DNA from: Bacillota bacterium
Lineage (GTDB): Bacteria; Bacillota; Bacilli; Bacillales; Cytobacillaceae
Assembly (NCBI GenBank): GCA_030705955.1
Contig: JAUZPL010000001.1
Location: 1-64,000, forward strand
Length of the DNA stretch: 64,000 nucleotides
Direction of reading: 5' to 3'
Positions 38,445-47,726 of this stretch are shown one piece after another. Both the position numbers and the translations under genes were made by a program. Every line of letters begins with the position of its first letter. Within the stretch, counting starts at the first letter, position 1. The notes beneath the pieces were generated by a model. That model worked only from the letters and a program-made list of their open reading frames with translations, had not been told where the DNA came from and searched no databases.

Positions 38445-38963
38445 ATGGAAAAGTGGTATAACGTTGGGAAGATTGTGAATACTCAAGGATTAAAAGGTGA
38501 AGTGCGTGTTATTTCAAAAACTGATTTTCCAGAGGAACGCTATAAAAAAGGCAACAACCTTTATTTGTTTTTATCAAAATCAGAAACACCTATTACCTTG
38601 ACAGTTAAAAGTCACCGTACACATAAAACATTCGATTTATTAACCTTTGAAGGTTATGATGACATTAACCTTGTTGAAAAGTTTAAAGAGGGGATTCTTA
38701 AGGTTTCAGAATCACAGCTTATTGAACTAGAGGAAGATGAATTTTATTTTCATGAAATTATTGGTTGCAGTGTCATCACTGCTTCTGGTGAGGAAATTGG
38801 AAAGGTAACAGAAATTTTAACTCCTGGTGCAAATGACGTTTGGGTTGTTAAAGGTAAGGATGGAAAAGAGGTACTAATCCCTTATATTGTAGATGTTGTA
38901 AAAAAGGTAGATATAAAGGAAAAAACCATCACCATTGAACCAATGGAAGGGCTATTGTCATGA
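38445..38963 (+). CDS. rimM: Ribosome maturation factor RimM
   Basis: A 30S assembly factor that binds S19 and helps form the 16S 3' domain. The 172-aa protein has the N-terminal RimM domain ([17 protein letters not shown]) and a C-terminal PRC-barrel (about 95-170, [13 protein letters not shown]). It begins directly after ylqD and its stop overlaps trmD, its usual partner. Confidence 0.95.
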   Translation: MEKWYNVGKIVNTQGLKGEVRVISKTDFPEERYKKGNNLYLFLSKSETPITLTVKSHRTHKTFDLLTFEGYDDINLVEKFKEGILKVSESQLIELEEDEFYFHEIIGCSVITASGEEIGKVTEILTPGANDVWVVKGKDGKEVLIPYIVDVVKKVDIKEKTITIEPMEGLLS

Positions 38964-39703
38964 TGAAAATTGATGTTCTAACCCTATTCCCTGAAATGTT
39001 CAGCGGAGTATTTGGACAATCCATCTTAAAAAAGGCTGCTGAAAAAGAGGCAGTTGAATTTAATTTGGTCAATTTTCGTGACTTTGCTGATAATAAGCAC
39101 CAATCTGTAGACGATTATCCCTATGGAGGCGGAGCAGGAATGGTGTTGAAGCCACAGCCAATCTTTGATGCAGTAGCAGACCTTACAAAACATACAGAGA
39201 ATAAAAAAACTAGGATTATTCTTCTTTGTCCACAAGGAGAGCGTCATACCCAAAAAAAAGCCGAAGAATTAGCAAATGAAGAACATTTAATTTTTATTTG
39301 CGGTCATTATGAGGGTTACGATGAAAGAATTCGTGAATACCTTGTAACGGATGAACTATCTATTGGCGATTATGTTCTGACTGGCGGGGAGCTAGGAGCT
39401 ATGGTTGTTATTGATAGTGTCGTCAGATTATTACCTGAGGTTTTGGGAAACGAGGAATCCCATATAAAAGATTCCTTTAGTACGGGTATGTTAGAGCATC
39501 CACACTATACACGGCCTGCAGATTTTCGAGGGATGGCAGTACCGGATGTTCTCGTGTCAGGCAATCATAAATTTATTGAAGAATGGCGGGTAAAGGAAGC
39601 ACTTAGAAGAACTTTATTACGACGTCCGGATTTATTCGATAATGTAAATTTAACAGACCAGCAAGAAAAATGGCTGATGGATATTAAAAAAGAATATGAG
39701 TAG
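38960..39703 (+). CDS. trmD: tRNA (guanine-37-N1) methyltransferase TrmD
   Basis: Makes m1G37 in tRNAs reading CNN codons, which prevents +1 frameshifting. The 247-aa SPOUT enzyme has [36 protein letters not shown], the SAM trefoil knot [15 protein letters not shown] and [12 protein letters not shown]. Two consecutive ATGs (38960, 38963) could start it; the first overlaps the rimM stop. Confidence 0.97.
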   Translation: MMKIDVLTLFPEMFSGVFGQSILKKAAEKEAVEFNLVNFRDFADNKHQSVDDYPYGGGAGMVLKPQPIFDAVADLTKHTENKKTRIILLCPQGERHTQKKAEELANEEHLIFICGHYEGYDERIREYLVTDELSIGDYVLTGGELGAMVVIDSVVRLLPEVLGNEESHIKDSFSTGMLEHPHYTRPADFRGMAVPDVLVSGNHKFIEEWRVKEALRRTLLRRPDLFDNVNLTDQQEKWLMDIKKEYE

Positions 39704-39706
39704 TTA

Positions 39707-39735
39707 TTGCGATAAAGCTTTTGATATGTTAAGAT
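39707..39735 (+). promoter_or_regulatory. Candidate rplS promoter
   Basis: TTGCGA (39707-39712) and TAAGAT (39730-39735) are 17 nt apart, with TGT directly before the -10 as an extended element. It would give rplS a leader of about 100 nt. Confidence 0.45.
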
Positions 39736-39779
39736 GTTACTTGTGACTTTGCTGTTTAAATAGCTAGTCTTATAACGAT

Positions 39780-39840
39780 GTTCCGCTGCACGATAGAAGA
39801 AAGAATATGCATGAGCGTCTGTTGGAAGGAGTTGAAAACG
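39780..39840 (+). promoter_or_regulatory. Candidate L19 leader (ribosomal protein autoregulatory RNA)
   Basis: GTTCCGCTGCACGATAG and ATGAGCGTCTG in the rplS 5' leader resemble the L19 leader described for Bacillus-group rplS mRNAs. CGCT (39784-39787) plus GCA (39788-39790) can pair with TGC (39808-39810) and AGCG (39814-39817), leaving a 3-nt bulge. The assignment rests on recalled consensus and position. Confidence 0.5.
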
Positions 39841-40185
39841 ATGCATAAATTAATCGAAGAAATCACAAAAGAACAACTTCGTTCTGATCTTCCTACGTTC
39901 CGCCCAGGTGATACTGTACGTGTACACGTTAAAGTTATCGAGGGTACTCGCGAGCGTATTCAGTTATTCGAAGGTGTTGTGATTAAGCGTCGTGGTGGTG
40001 GAATTAGTGAAACTTTTACAGTACGTAAAGTTTCTTACGGAGTAGGCGTTGAACGTACTTTCCCAGTTAACACACCAAAAATTGCGAAGCTTGAAGTTAT
40101 TCGCCGCGGTAAAGTCCGTCGTGCAAAACTTTATTACCTACGTAATCTACGTGGTAAAAAAGCTCGTATTAAGGAAATTCGCTAA
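39841..40185 (+). CDS. rplS: Large ribosomal subunit protein bL19
   Basis: A 114-aa 50S protein at the subunit interface: [48 protein letters not shown] and [21 protein letters not shown] start at ATG 39841 (GGAAGGAG upstream); the frame is open back to 39778 through the leader, which is not conserved as protein. It ends in a strong terminator. Confidence 0.97.
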   Translation: MHKLIEEITKEQLRSDLPTFRPGDTVRVHVKVIEGTRERIQLFEGVVIKRRGGGISETFTVRKVSYGVGVERTFPVNTPKIAKLEVIRRGKVRRAKLYYLRNLRGKKARIKEIR

Positions 40186-40194
40186 TCAAAAAAG

Positions 40195-40224
40195 AAAAGA
40201 GCTTGCTCTGCAAGCTTTTTTTTA
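40195..40224 (+). terminator. Terminator after rplS
   Basis: AGCTTG CTCTG CAAGCT followed by a run of eight T residues, 14 nt after the rplS stop. Confidence 0.8.
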
Positions 40225-40232
40225 TCCAAAGA

Positions 40233-40251
40233 ACCCTTTCCGCTTTTCTAA
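40233..40251. repeat. Short word shared with the repeat end at 1961
   Basis: CTTTCCGCTTTTCTAAAAT in the rplS-lepB gap shares TTCCGCTTTTCT with the putative repeat end near 1961-1972. It is only 12 nt, so chance is quite possible. The rest of the 197-nt gap is AT-rich with no ORF. Confidence 0.2.
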
Positions 40252-40382
40252 AATGTTTCTGAATTTCAACAAATTATTAAAGTTTGATTAAAATGCTATT
40301 CCAATCGTGTTTATTAAGGTGTATTTATGTAAAATAAACTTAAAAGAATATTCTTTTGCAAAAGATTGGTGGGGAACTTTAA

Positions 40383-40919
40383 ATGACAAAAAAGAAGAAT
40401 GAATTATGGGAATGGACAAAAGCACTGTTAATTGCGGTTATTCTTGCCGCAGTAATTAGGTATTTTCTATTTGCTCCGATTGTAGTAGATGGGTTATCTA
40501 TGATGCCGACTTTGAAAGACCAAGACAGAATGATTGTGAATAAATTAAGCTATGAGATTGGAAAGCCACATAGGTTCGACATCATTGTATTTCACGCACC
40601 CGAAGGCAAGGATTACATAAAAAGAGTAATTGGACTGCCGGGAGACAATATTGAATATAAAAATGATACGTTATATGTAAATGGAAAAGCGTATAAAGAA
40701 CCGTATTTAGATGAATATAAAAAACAAGTGGCGGACGGTCCATTAACTGGTTCCTTTAAGGAAAAAGTACCAAAGGGTGAGATCTTCGTTATGGGAGATA
40801 ATCGTCGCTTTAGTAAAGACAGTCGGCATATTGGTCCAGTTCCGTTAAGCAAAGTGGTTGGAAAAACAAGTGTTGTATACTGGCCATTAAAAGATTCACA
40901 TTTTATAACAATTAAATAG
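40383..40919 (+). CDS. lepB: Type I signal peptidase (SipS/LepB type)
   Basis: Cleaves signal peptides from exported proteins. The 178-aa protein has one N-terminal membrane helix (about 12-32), the nucleophile S39 in VDGLSMMPTL, the general base K80 in DYIKRVIGLPGD, and box E GDNRRFSKDSRHIG (the usual family motif is GDNR..S.DSR). It is the single-membrane-span Gram-positive type. In B. subtilis no sip gene lies between rplS and rbgA, so this arrangement sets the organism apart from that species. GGTGGGGAAC precedes the ATG. Confidence 0.95.
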   Translation: MTKKKNELWEWTKALLIAVILAAVIRYFLFAPIVVDGLSMMPTLKDQDRMIVNKLSYEIGKPHRFDIIVFHAPEGKDYIKRVIGLPGDNIEYKNDTLYVNGKAYKEPYLDEYKKQVADGPLTGSFKEKVPKGEIFVMGDNRRFSKDSRHIGPVPLSKVVGKTSVVYWPLKDSHFITIK

Positions 40920-40937
40920 TGTTTGGGAGGTGGCATC

Positions 40938-41816
40938 TTGACGATCCAATGGTTTCCAGGACATATGGCAAAGGCTCGCAGAGAGGTCACAGAAAAATTA
41001 AAACTAGTTGATATCATTTTTGAATTGGTTGATGCGAGAATTCCTTATTCCTCTAGAAATCCAATGATTGATGAAATTATTCAGCATAAACCACGTCTTG
41101 TTTTATTGAATAAAGCAGATATGGCAGATAAAGTAGTCACAAAGGAATGGATTCGCTTTTTTGCTGAAAAAGGTGTTACAGCTCTTGCAATTAATTCACA
41201 GGCTGGAGAGGGAATGAAAGGTATTGTTCAAGCATCCCATCTTATCCTCAAAGAGAAATTTGACCGTCTGAAATCAAAAGGTGTTAAACCAAGGGCTATT
41301 CGAGCCATGATTGTTGGAATTCCTAATGCAGGTAAATCAACCTTAATTAACCGATTAGCCAAGAAAAATATTGCAAAAACAGGCAATACTCCAGGGGTAA
41401 CGAAATCCCAGCAGTGGATTAAAGTTGGTAAAGAGCTAGAATTACTTGATACACCGGGGATTTTATGGCCAAAGTTTGAGGATCAAAACGTGGGACTTAA
41501 GCTCGCTGTAACAGGAGCTATTAAGGATACTTTACTGAACCTCCAGGACCTTGCCGTTTATTCCATGCGTTTTCTTGAAAGCAGCTACCCAAGTCGACTC
41601 AAGGAACGATATAATCTTGCATCAGTTCCTGAAGATATAGTCGAATTGTTCGATCATATTGGACATCTTCGCGGCTGTTTAATGGGCGGGGGACTTGTCG
41701 ATTACGATAAGGTGGCGGAGCTAGTGATAAGAGAAATTAGAAGCGAAAAATTTGGTCCGCTAACTTTTGAAAGACCTGATGATTTCAAATTAGAAAATGA
41801 AGTGGAACAGAAATAA
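40938..41816 (+). CDS. rbgA: Ribosome biogenesis GTPase RbgA (YlqF), TTG start
   Basis: Essential GTPase for late 50S assembly (uL16 incorporation). The 292-aa circularly permuted GTPase shows G4 (LLNKADMAD) before G1 ([14 protein letters not shown]) and G3 ([12 protein letters not shown]). The best start is TTG 40938 ([17 protein letters not shown]), 8 nt after GGGAGGTGG; the upstream frame merely includes that site. The C-terminal ANTAR-like region is intact. Confidence 0.96.
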   Translation: MTIQWFPGHMAKARREVTEKLKLVDIIFELVDARIPYSSRNPMIDEIIQHKPRLVLLNKADMADKVVTKEWIRFFAEKGVTALAINSQAGEGMKGIVQASHLILKEKFDRLKSKGVKPRAIRAMIVGIPNAGKSTLINRLAKKNIAKTGNTPGVTKSQQWIKVGKELELLDTPGILWPKFEDQNVGLKLAVTGAIKDTLLNLQDLAVYSMRFLESSYPSRLKERYNLASVPEDIVELFDHIGHLRGCLMGGGLVDYDKVAELVIREIRSEKFGPLTFERPDDFKLENEVEQK

Positions 41817-41817
41817 T

Positions 41818-41847
41818 AGCTCTCCTATTGGAGGGCTTTATTTTATA
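41818..41847 (+). terminator. Terminator after rbgA
   Basis: AGCTCTCC TATT GGAGGGCT (8 pairs with a G-U) followed by TTATTTTAT. It lies right after the rbgA stop and may partly separate rnhB. Confidence 0.55.
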
Positions 41848-41885
41848 TAAATAAAACCGATACATAAGGTAGGCAGGTGTAATAA

Positions 41886-42659
41886 ATGGAGAAAAGGTCC
41901 ATTAAACAAATAGAACATATACTAATGACAATTGAAGATGATTCCCATCCATTTTTACTGGAAATAAAAGGCGATGGCCGAAAAGGTGTTCAAAATCTTC
42001 TTTTAAGATGGGAGAAACAGAAAGAAAAGGCAGACGGGTTAAAAAATAAATTTTATGAAATGAATTATTTTGAAAGAAAATTTCGGAATCAAGGATATAA
42101 GCTCATTGCGGGAATTGACGAGGTAGGGAGAGGGCCGCTTGCAGGCCCAGTTGTAGCAGCTGCGGTGATTCTCTCTGAGGATTTTTTCTTGCCAGGGCTT
42201 GATGACTCAAAAAAACTTTCAGAAAAAAAACGGGAAGAGTACGCGTCTTTTATTCAAAAAAATGCAATTTCAATTAGTGTGGCTATGATTGGTCCTCTTG
42301 AGATTGATCAAATAAATATTTATGAGGCTACAAAAAAAGCAATGCTGTCCGCTGTAGAATCCTTAAAGCAAAAACCCGATTTTCTACTCATTGATGCAAT
42401 GAAATTAGATACACCATACAGCTCAGAATCGATTATTAAGGGTGATGCCAAAAGCGTGTCCATTGCAGCTGCTTCCATCGTTGCAAAGGTAACAAGGGAT
42501 CGATTAATGAAGGATTTAGGAAAAAGTTATCCTCCATATCATTTTGAACAAAATATGGGATATGGAACAAAAGAGCATCTTCAGGCAATTGAAAATTATG
42601 GAATAACCCCATATCACCGTAAAAGCTTTGCTCCAATAAAAGAAATGGTATTTGAGTAA
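41886..42659 (+). CDS. rnhB: Ribonuclease HII
   Basis: Cuts RNA in RNA-DNA hybrids, including single misincorporated ribonucleotides. The 257-aa protein has a roughly 70-aa N-terminal helical extension typical of Bacillus RNase HII, then [21 protein letters not shown] (catalytic Asp-Glu), [20 protein letters not shown] and [17 protein letters not shown]. It follows rbgA in conserved order. Confidence 0.96.
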   Translation: MEKRSIKQIEHILMTIEDDSHPFLLEIKGDGRKGVQNLLLRWEKQKEKADGLKNKFYEMNYFERKFRNQGYKLIAGIDEVGRGPLAGPVVAAAVILSEDFFLPGLDDSKKLSEKKREEYASFIQKNAISISVAMIGPLEIDQINIYEATKKAMLSAVESLKQKPDFLLIDAMKLDTPYSSESIIKGDAKSVSIAAASIVAKVTRDRLMKDLGKSYPPYHFEQNMGYGTKEHLQAIENYGITPYHRKSFAPIKEMVFE

Positions 42660-42676
42660 TAAGTTTTATCCGTTTA

Positions 42677-42718
42677 TTTGTTGATTTCCCATCTAGATTA
42701 AGAGACCTAATCAACAAA
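42677..42718. repeat. 10-bp inverted repeat between rnhB and ylqG
   Basis: TTTGTTGATT and AATCAACAAA form a perfect 10-bp inverted repeat around a 22-nt loop. No T tract follows on either strand, so it does not look like a normal terminator. Role unknown. Confidence 0.4.
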
Positions 42719-42762
42719 GCGAAAAATCAAGATCCTAACAAAGTCATAAAGAAGGCGAAAAA

Positions 42763-44049
42763 ATGAATCCTATACGTTTACTTCAGGGGATTATAGCACC
42801 AAAGCAAATAAGTAATAATGATCAAACAGGTTTTTCCCTTCGACCAGGTCAAATCATCAATGGCAAGATTTTAAAGCTGTTTAAAAATCAAATGGCTGAG
42901 GTACAAGTAGGCACACAAAAAATGATTGCCAGGCTTGAGGTTCCACTTTCTGCAAATGAACGGTATTGGTTTCAGGTTCAGTCGTCGGAAGGACAAATGA
43001 ATTTAAAATTAATTTCTAAAATAGAAAATACCAATCACACAGAAGGGCTTTTGAATCAATTTGGTTTACCAGCTTCAAAAGAAAATATTGAACTACTGAA
43101 CTTTATCCTTGATCATAAAATACCAATTGAAAAAAATGTATTCCAAGAGGCGTCTGTTTTGTTAAAAGATATAAAGCTGGAGAGTCCCGGAATGAACACG
43201 ATAAAGTTAATGATTGAAAAAGGTCTACCACTGACAAAAAGTATTTTTACATCTTTAATGTCTTTACAAAAAAATGAACCAATCCATCAGTTATTGGAAA
43301 AACTTTTCGTCTTAATCAAAGATAAAGAGCAAACGGACACAACTAGCCAGCTTAGGGAGTTACTAGAAAAACAAATTGGGGTTTTAAATTCTAATAGTGT
43401 TCTGCCATCGCTTGAATCTAGCGATAGTTCAACCTTAAGCAATTATATAAAGCATATGATTCAGGCAATTGGCTATGACTATGAACAAAGTCTGGTTGAG
43501 AAGGGTGCAGATAAAAATAGTGAAATGGAGCTTTCTCTTAAGCCTCTTCTCCTTCGGTTTCTAAATGAGCACCCCCACACGGAACATAAGGCAGTGGCAG
43601 AACAAATTTTAAACCAAATTACGGCACTTCAAATTCTTTCTCACGATACAGGGCCTATACAACAAGTTATCGTGCAGATTCCCCTTTTATTTGGTCAACA
43701 AGGATCTGATTTATTGGTCCAATGGAATGGACGGAAAAAACAAGATGGAAAAATCGATCCAAATTATTGTCGTGTCCTTTTCTACATTGATCTCACACAC
43801 ATTGGAGATACTATTATTGACATGCAAATTAAAAATCGAATAATGTCCATTTCGATTGTAAATGGGAGGGATGATTTAAAAGAAATTGCTTCTCCTTTGA
43901 TTCAATCTTTAAAAGAGGAATTAGAAAAGATGGATTACCATTTGTCATCAATAAAGTTTGCAGAACCATCTGAATCCTCAAACCCAGTATATGGGACAAA
44001 CTCTCTTTATGGAACTAACTCCTATGAAGGTGTTGATTTTCGAATATGA
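42763..44049 (+). CDS. ylqG: YlqG-type protein with FliK-like C-terminal region
   Basis: A 428-aa protein with no signal peptide and mostly helical middle. Its start (RPGQIINGKILKLFKNQMAEVQVGTQKMIARLE) looks like a small beta domain. The C-terminal part (about 302-405: VQIPLLFGQQGSDLLVQWNG, VLFYIDLTHIGDTIIDMQI, then IQSLKEELEKMDYHLSSIKF) has the order of hydrophobic strands and helix seen in the C-terminal domain of flagellar hook-length protein FliK. This is a pattern reading, not a search result. It overlaps ylqH by 4 nt. Function in Bacillus is not known to me. The last 25 residues include a repeated YGTNS. Confidence 0.75.
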   Translation: MNPIRLLQGIIAPKQISNNDQTGFSLRPGQIINGKILKLFKNQMAEVQVGTQKMIARLEVPLSANERYWFQVQSSEGQMNLKLISKIENTNHTEGLLNQFGLPASKENIELLNFILDHKIPIEKNVFQEASVLLKDIKLESPGMNTIKLMIEKGLPLTKSIFTSLMSLQKNEPIHQLLEKLFVLIKDKEQTDTTSQLRELLEKQIGVLNSNSVLPSLESSDSSTLSNYIKHMIQAIGYDYEQSLVEKGADKNSEMELSLKPLLLRFLNEHPHTEHKAVAEQILNQITALQILSHDTGPIQQVIVQIPLLFGQQGSDLLVQWNGRKKQDGKIDPNYCRVLFYIDLTHIGDTIIDMQIKNRIMSISIVNGRDDLKEIASPLIQSLKEELEKMDYHLSSIKFAEPSESSNPVYGTNSLYGTNSYEGVDFRI

Positions 44050-44372
44050 GTAATAAACCATTTGATAAAAGAAAAGAAGCGATAGCTCTTTCCTATAACC
44101 CTAATTATCAGGAGGCACCAACGGTTGTTGCAAAAGGAACGGGCAAAATTGCTGAAAAAATAATTGATACTGCATTGGAGCATGAAATTCCAATTCAAAA
44201 TGATCCAACTCTAGTAAGTCTTTTATCTGAGCTTAATCTAAATGAGAGTATCCCGGAAGAGCTGTATAAAGCAGTTGCAGAGGTGTTTTCATTTATTTAT
44301 AAAGCAGACAAACTAGCAATTCAAAATCATAGAAAAAAAACTATCAATACCTCTACTGAATATTTTGATTAA
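44046..44372 (+). CDS. ylqH: YlqH, FlhB cytoplasmic-domain-like protein
   Basis: A 108-aa protein that resembles the C-terminal cytosolic domain of the type III export gate protein FlhB: ALSYNPNYQEAPTVVAKGTGKIAEKIIDTALEHEIPI, then LLSELNLNESIPEELYKAVAEVFSFIYKAD. FlhB's membrane helices and the autocleaving NPTH motif are absent. It overlaps ylqG translation (ATGA). Such stand-alone FlhB-C proteins are known near rnhB in Bacillus, but their role is unsettled. Confidence 0.82.
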   Translation: MSNKPFDKRKEAIALSYNPNYQEAPTVVAKGTGKIAEKIIDTALEHEIPIQNDPTLVSLLSELNLNESIPEELYKAVAEVFSFIYKADKLAIQNHRKKTINTSTEYFD

Positions 44373-44474
44373 AGGAATTGTTTGCATAATGGTAGACAAT
44401 GTAGGTTTCATTATATAAAATGGAAGCGCAGTCTCATTTTTTTGAAATACCATTAAAACTACAATGAACTTCGA

Positions 44475-44546
44475 GAATTGTCTAGCTCTTTAGTCGGCAA
44501 GGCTCCTAAATCGGGGCTATGCAAGGCGCTAATAGCTTTTCTCAAA
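44475..44546. repeat. Short, degenerate Bacillaceae intergenic repeat before sucC
   Basis: The stretch starts GAATTGTCTAGCTC and ends GGCGCTAATAGCTTTTCTC. I recall dispersed Bacillaceae repeats beginning GAATTGTCTAGCT and ending GGCGCTTCCGCTTTTCT, with a longer middle. TAGCTCTTTAG near the left and CTAATAGCTT near the right are partly inverted copies. The copy abuts the sucC ribosome site (TAGGAGGATG). Confidence 0.5.
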
Positions 44547-44560
44547 TAGGAGGATGGGAA

Positions 44561-45721
44561 ATGAATATCCATGAATACCAAGGCAAGGAAATCCTCAGAA
44601 AATACGGGGTAATGGTTCCAAATGGAAAAGTAGCCTTTACAGTAGAGGAAGCAGTTGAAGCTGCGAAGGAATTGGGCACACAGGTATGTGTGGTAAAAGC
44701 ACAAATTCACGCTGGCGGAAGGGGTAAAGCCGGTGGTGTAAAGGTTGCAAAAAATCTCGATGAGGTTCGTACATATGCAAATGAAATCCTCGGGAAAACA
44801 TTGGTAACACACCAAACTGGTCCCGAAGGTAAAGAAGTAAAGCGTTTACTTATCGAAGAAGGCTGCGATATTAAGAAAGAGTATTATGTTGGATTAGTAT
44901 TAGACCGTACAACATCACGTGTTGTTTTAATGGCCTCTGAAGAAGGCGGTACAGAGATTGAAGAAGTAGCAGCAAATACTCCAGAGAAAATTTTTAAAGA
45001 AGAAATTGATCCAGTATTAGGTTTAATGCCTTACCAGGCACGACGAATTGCATTCAATATTAATATTCCAAAAGAACTAGTGAACCAAGCCGTTAAATTT
45101 ATGATTGGACTTTACACCGCATTTATTGAAAAAGATTGTTCTATTGCAGAAATAAATCCTCTCGTTACTACTGGTGATGGAAAGGTAATGGCATTGGATG
45201 CAAAGCTTAACTTTGATGACAATGCTCTTTTCCGTCAAAAGGATATCATGAGCTATCGTGACCTTGATGAAGAAGATGCAAAAGAAATCGAAGCTTCTAA
45301 GTATGACTTAAGTTATATTTCTTTAGATGGCAGCATCGGCTGTATGGTTAATGGGGCCGGTCTTGCAATGGCTACAATGGATATTGTTAAATACTATGGC
45401 GGTAATCCGGCAAACTTCCTTGATGTTGGCGGCGGTGCTACAGCAGAAAAAGTAACTGAAGCATTTAAAATTATCCTTTCTGATCCGAATGTTAAAGGAA
45501 TTTTCGTCAATATCTTCGGTGGCATTATGAAATGTGATGTAATTGCAGAAGGTGTCGTAGAAGCTGCAAAACAAGTCGGTTTAGAGGTTCCTCTCGTTGT
45601 GCGTTTAGAAGGAACAAATGTTGACCTAGGTAAGAAAATTCTAAATGAATCCGGACTAAACATCATTGCAGCTCAATCAATGGCTGATGGAGCCCAAAAG
45701 ATTGTATCACTAGTTGGATAA
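44561..45721 (+). CDS. sucC: Succinate-CoA ligase (ADP-forming) beta subunit
   Basis: With SucD it converts succinyl-CoA, ADP/GDP and phosphate to succinate, CoA and ATP/GTP in the TCA cycle. The 386-aa protein has an ATP-grasp domain ([32 protein letters not shown]) and the C-terminal ligase domain with [20 protein letters not shown] and [15 protein letters not shown] 44561 is chosen because TAGGAGGATGGG precedes it and the family begins at MNIHEYQ; the frame runs upstream into a repeat. sucD follows after 15 nt. Confidence 0.97.
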   Translation: MNIHEYQGKEILRKYGVMVPNGKVAFTVEEAVEAAKELGTQVCVVKAQIHAGGRGKAGGVKVAKNLDEVRTYANEILGKTLVTHQTGPEGKEVKRLLIEEGCDIKKEYYVGLVLDRTTSRVVLMASEEGGTEIEEVAANTPEKIFKEEIDPVLGLMPYQARRIAFNINIPKELVNQAVKFMIGLYTAFIEKDCSIAEINPLVTTGDGKVMALDAKLNFDDNALFRQKDIMSYRDLDEEDAKEIEASKYDLSYISLDGSIGCMVNGAGLAMATMDIVKYYGGNPANFLDVGGGATAEKVTEAFKIILSDPNVKGIFVNIFGGIMKCDVIAEGVVEAAKQVGLEVPLVVRLEGTNVDLGKKILNESGLNIIAAQSMADGAQKIVSLVG

Positions 45722-45736
45722 GAGAGGAGAATTGAC

Positions 45737-46639
45737 GTGAGCGTATTTATCAATAAAAAAACAAAAGTTATTGTTCAAGGGATAACAGGATCAACAGCCC
45801 TTTTTCATACAAAACAAATGCTTGAATACGGTACAAAAATTGTTGGAGGTACTACTCCAGGTAAAGGCGGTCAGGAAGTAGAAGGAGTACCCGTATTTAA
45901 TACTGTAAAAGAAGCGGTAGAAGTAACTGGTGCAACTGCTTCCGTCATTTATGTTCCAGCTCCTTTTGCAGCTGACGCAATCATTGAAGCAGTAGATGCA
46001 GAGCTTGACCTAGTTATTTGTATCACTGAACATATTCCTGTACTTGATATGGTAAAAGTGAAGCGTTACATGGAAGGAAAGAAAACACGCCTAGTTGGAC
46101 CAAACTGCCCAGGTGTTATTACTCCAGATGAGTGTAAAATTGGCATTATGCCTGGATATATTCATACAAAAGGACATGTCGGGGTTGTTTCACGCTCAGG
46201 AACTCTAACGTATGAAGCAGTTCACCAATTAACACAAGAAGGTATTGGCCAATCAACAGCTGTTGGTATTGGTGGAGACCCAGTCAATGGAACCAATTTT
46301 ATTGATGTGTTAAAAGCATTTAACGAAGACCCTGAGACATATGCTGTTATTATGATTGGGGAAATCGGTGGGAATGCGGAGGAAGAAGCAGCAGAATGGA
46401 TTAAAGCCAATATGACAAAACCAGTAGTTGGCTTCATTGGTGGACGTACTGCACCTCCAGGAAAGAGAATGGGACACGCTGGTGCCATTATCTCTGGCGG
46501 TAAAGGAACAGCAGATGAAAAAATTCGCGTGATGAATGAATGTGGAATTAAAGTAGCGGACACTCCGTCAGTAATGGGTGCAACTTTAATTGAAGCATTA
46601 AGAGAACACGGAATATATGAAAAATGTAAAACACATTAA
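45737..46639 (+). CDS. sucD: Succinate-CoA ligase alpha subunit
   Basis: The CoA-binding, phosphohistidine-carrying chain of the same enzyme. The 300-aa protein has a Rossmann CoA-binding part ([26 protein letters not shown]), VGPNCPGVI, and [14 protein letters not shown], whose His is phosphorylated. It starts at GTG with AAGAGAGGAG upstream. A 12-bp-stem hairpin follows. Confidence 0.97.
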   Translation: MSVFINKKTKVIVQGITGSTALFHTKQMLEYGTKIVGGTTPGKGGQEVEGVPVFNTVKEAVEVTGATASVIYVPAPFAADAIIEAVDAELDLVICITEHIPVLDMVKVKRYMEGKKTRLVGPNCPGVITPDECKIGIMPGYIHTKGHVGVVSRSGTLTYEAVHQLTQEGIGQSTAVGIGGDPVNGTNFIDVLKAFNEDPETYAVIMIGEIGGNAEEEAAEWIKANMTKPVVGFIGGRTAPPGKRMGHAGAIISGGKGTADEKIRVMNECGIKVADTPSVMGATLIEALREHGIYEKCKTH

Positions 46640-46646
46640 GACCAAA

Positions 46647-46676
46647 AATAGTCCCTCTACAAAAAGAGGGACTATT
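46647..46676 (+). terminator. Hairpin after sucD
   Basis: AATAGTCCCTCT and AGAGGGACTATT form a perfect 12-bp stem with a 6-nt loop, 8 nt after the sucD stop. The trailing T tract is weak, but the stem is strong. Confidence 0.65.
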
Positions 46677-46707
46677 GATTCAATTTAAAAGGAAATGAGG
46701 TCATTTA

Positions 46708-47575
46708 ATGGAGGAATTTAAACAAAGGCTTATTCATTTATTGCACTATCCGAATATTACTTGGAAAAATGTCTATCAGACAATAAAAACAGACCCAAAT
46801 CTTTATTCCGTTTATCATCTACATCCACAAGGTTTACCCCAACATACCTTTTCACAAATACCCTCTATCAATAAATCCTTCTCTAACTCACAATCAGAAT
46901 TAGTAAATGAACAAATTCGCCAATATAAAACCAATGATATTAGTGTCGTGACTATTTTTGATAAACAATACCCAAGTCTCTTGAAAAAAATATATCAACC
47001 TCCATGGGCATTATTTGCAAAAGGAGATTTGTCACTCCTTGAAAAAGAACCAATGCTTGCCGTTATAGGTTCAAGACAAGCAACCACATATGGAAAAAAT
47101 GCCATCCGATTTCTTTTTCCATCCATGATTAAAAAAGGCATTATTATCGTGAGTGGTCTTGCGAAGGGAATTGATACCTATGCACATGAAAGTGCAATAA
47201 ATAATGGAGGAAAAACGATTGCAGTCATTGCTGGGGGATTATATCATATATTTCCAAAAGAAAACTTACATTTAGCGATTGAAATGATGAAAACTCAACT
47301 TGTTGTATCAGAATTCCCTCCAGACACAAAAGTGGCATTTTCCGTCTAGAAATCGAATAATAAGTGGCTTGTCAGCCGGAACATTAATTATCGAAGCAAA
47401 ACAAAGGAGTGGTTCATTAATTACAGCCAATTATGCTTTAAATGAAGGAAGAGAGGTCTTTTCTTTACCAGGAAGTATTTTTAATCCATTTTCAAGTGGA
47501 ACAAATGATTTGATTCAGCAAGGGGCGAAGCTTGTAACTAGACCAGAGGATATTTTTGAAGAGATTAGATTATAA
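46708..47575 (+). pseudogene. dprA: DNA processing protein DprA (Smf), interrupted by a frameshift
   Basis: DprA loads RecA on incoming single strands during natural transformation. The first frame (46708-47349, 213 aa) gives the N-terminal domain and Rossmann core: VIGSRQATTYGKNAIRF, VSGLAKGIDTYAHESAI, TIAVIAGGLYHIFPKEN and SEFPPDTK, then stops at TAG 47347. The rest of the conserved motif, KWHFPSRNRIISGLSAGTLIIEAKQRSGSLITANYALNEGREVFSLPGS, continues in the next frame to 47575. The two join near the AAAA run at 47328-47331. The total size, about 289 aa, is near the family norm. It is either a true mutation, a sequencing error, or a slippage site. Downstream is a 323-nt non-coding gap. Confidence 0.88.
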
Positions 47576-47647
47576 CTATAATAAAAGAGAAGGGAATCAG
47601 TCAATAAATCGTACTATTATCTTTAAATAGACTAAAAATATCCATTT

Positions 47648-47681
47648 TTTATAAGTTTTTTTCGATTTTATAAGTTTTTTT
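47648..47681. repeat. Two 15-nt direct repeats before topA
   Basis: TTTATAAGTTTTTTT occurs at 47648-47662 and again at 47667-47681, period 19. They lie in the dprA-topA gap. The sequence is low-complexity, so weight is modest. Confidence 0.5.
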
Positions 47682-47726
47682 AATAAAAAAGGTTGAAATT
47701 ATTTCCGTTATGTTATACATTTGCCA

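Noticed and set aside
42677-42718. Terminator between rnhB and ylqG
   Set aside because: Good stem but no T tract on either strand; kept only as an inverted repeat.
47300-47575. The second dprA segment as a separate gene
   Set aside because: Its TTG start has no ribosome site and its protein is just the continuation of the DprA motif in another frame.
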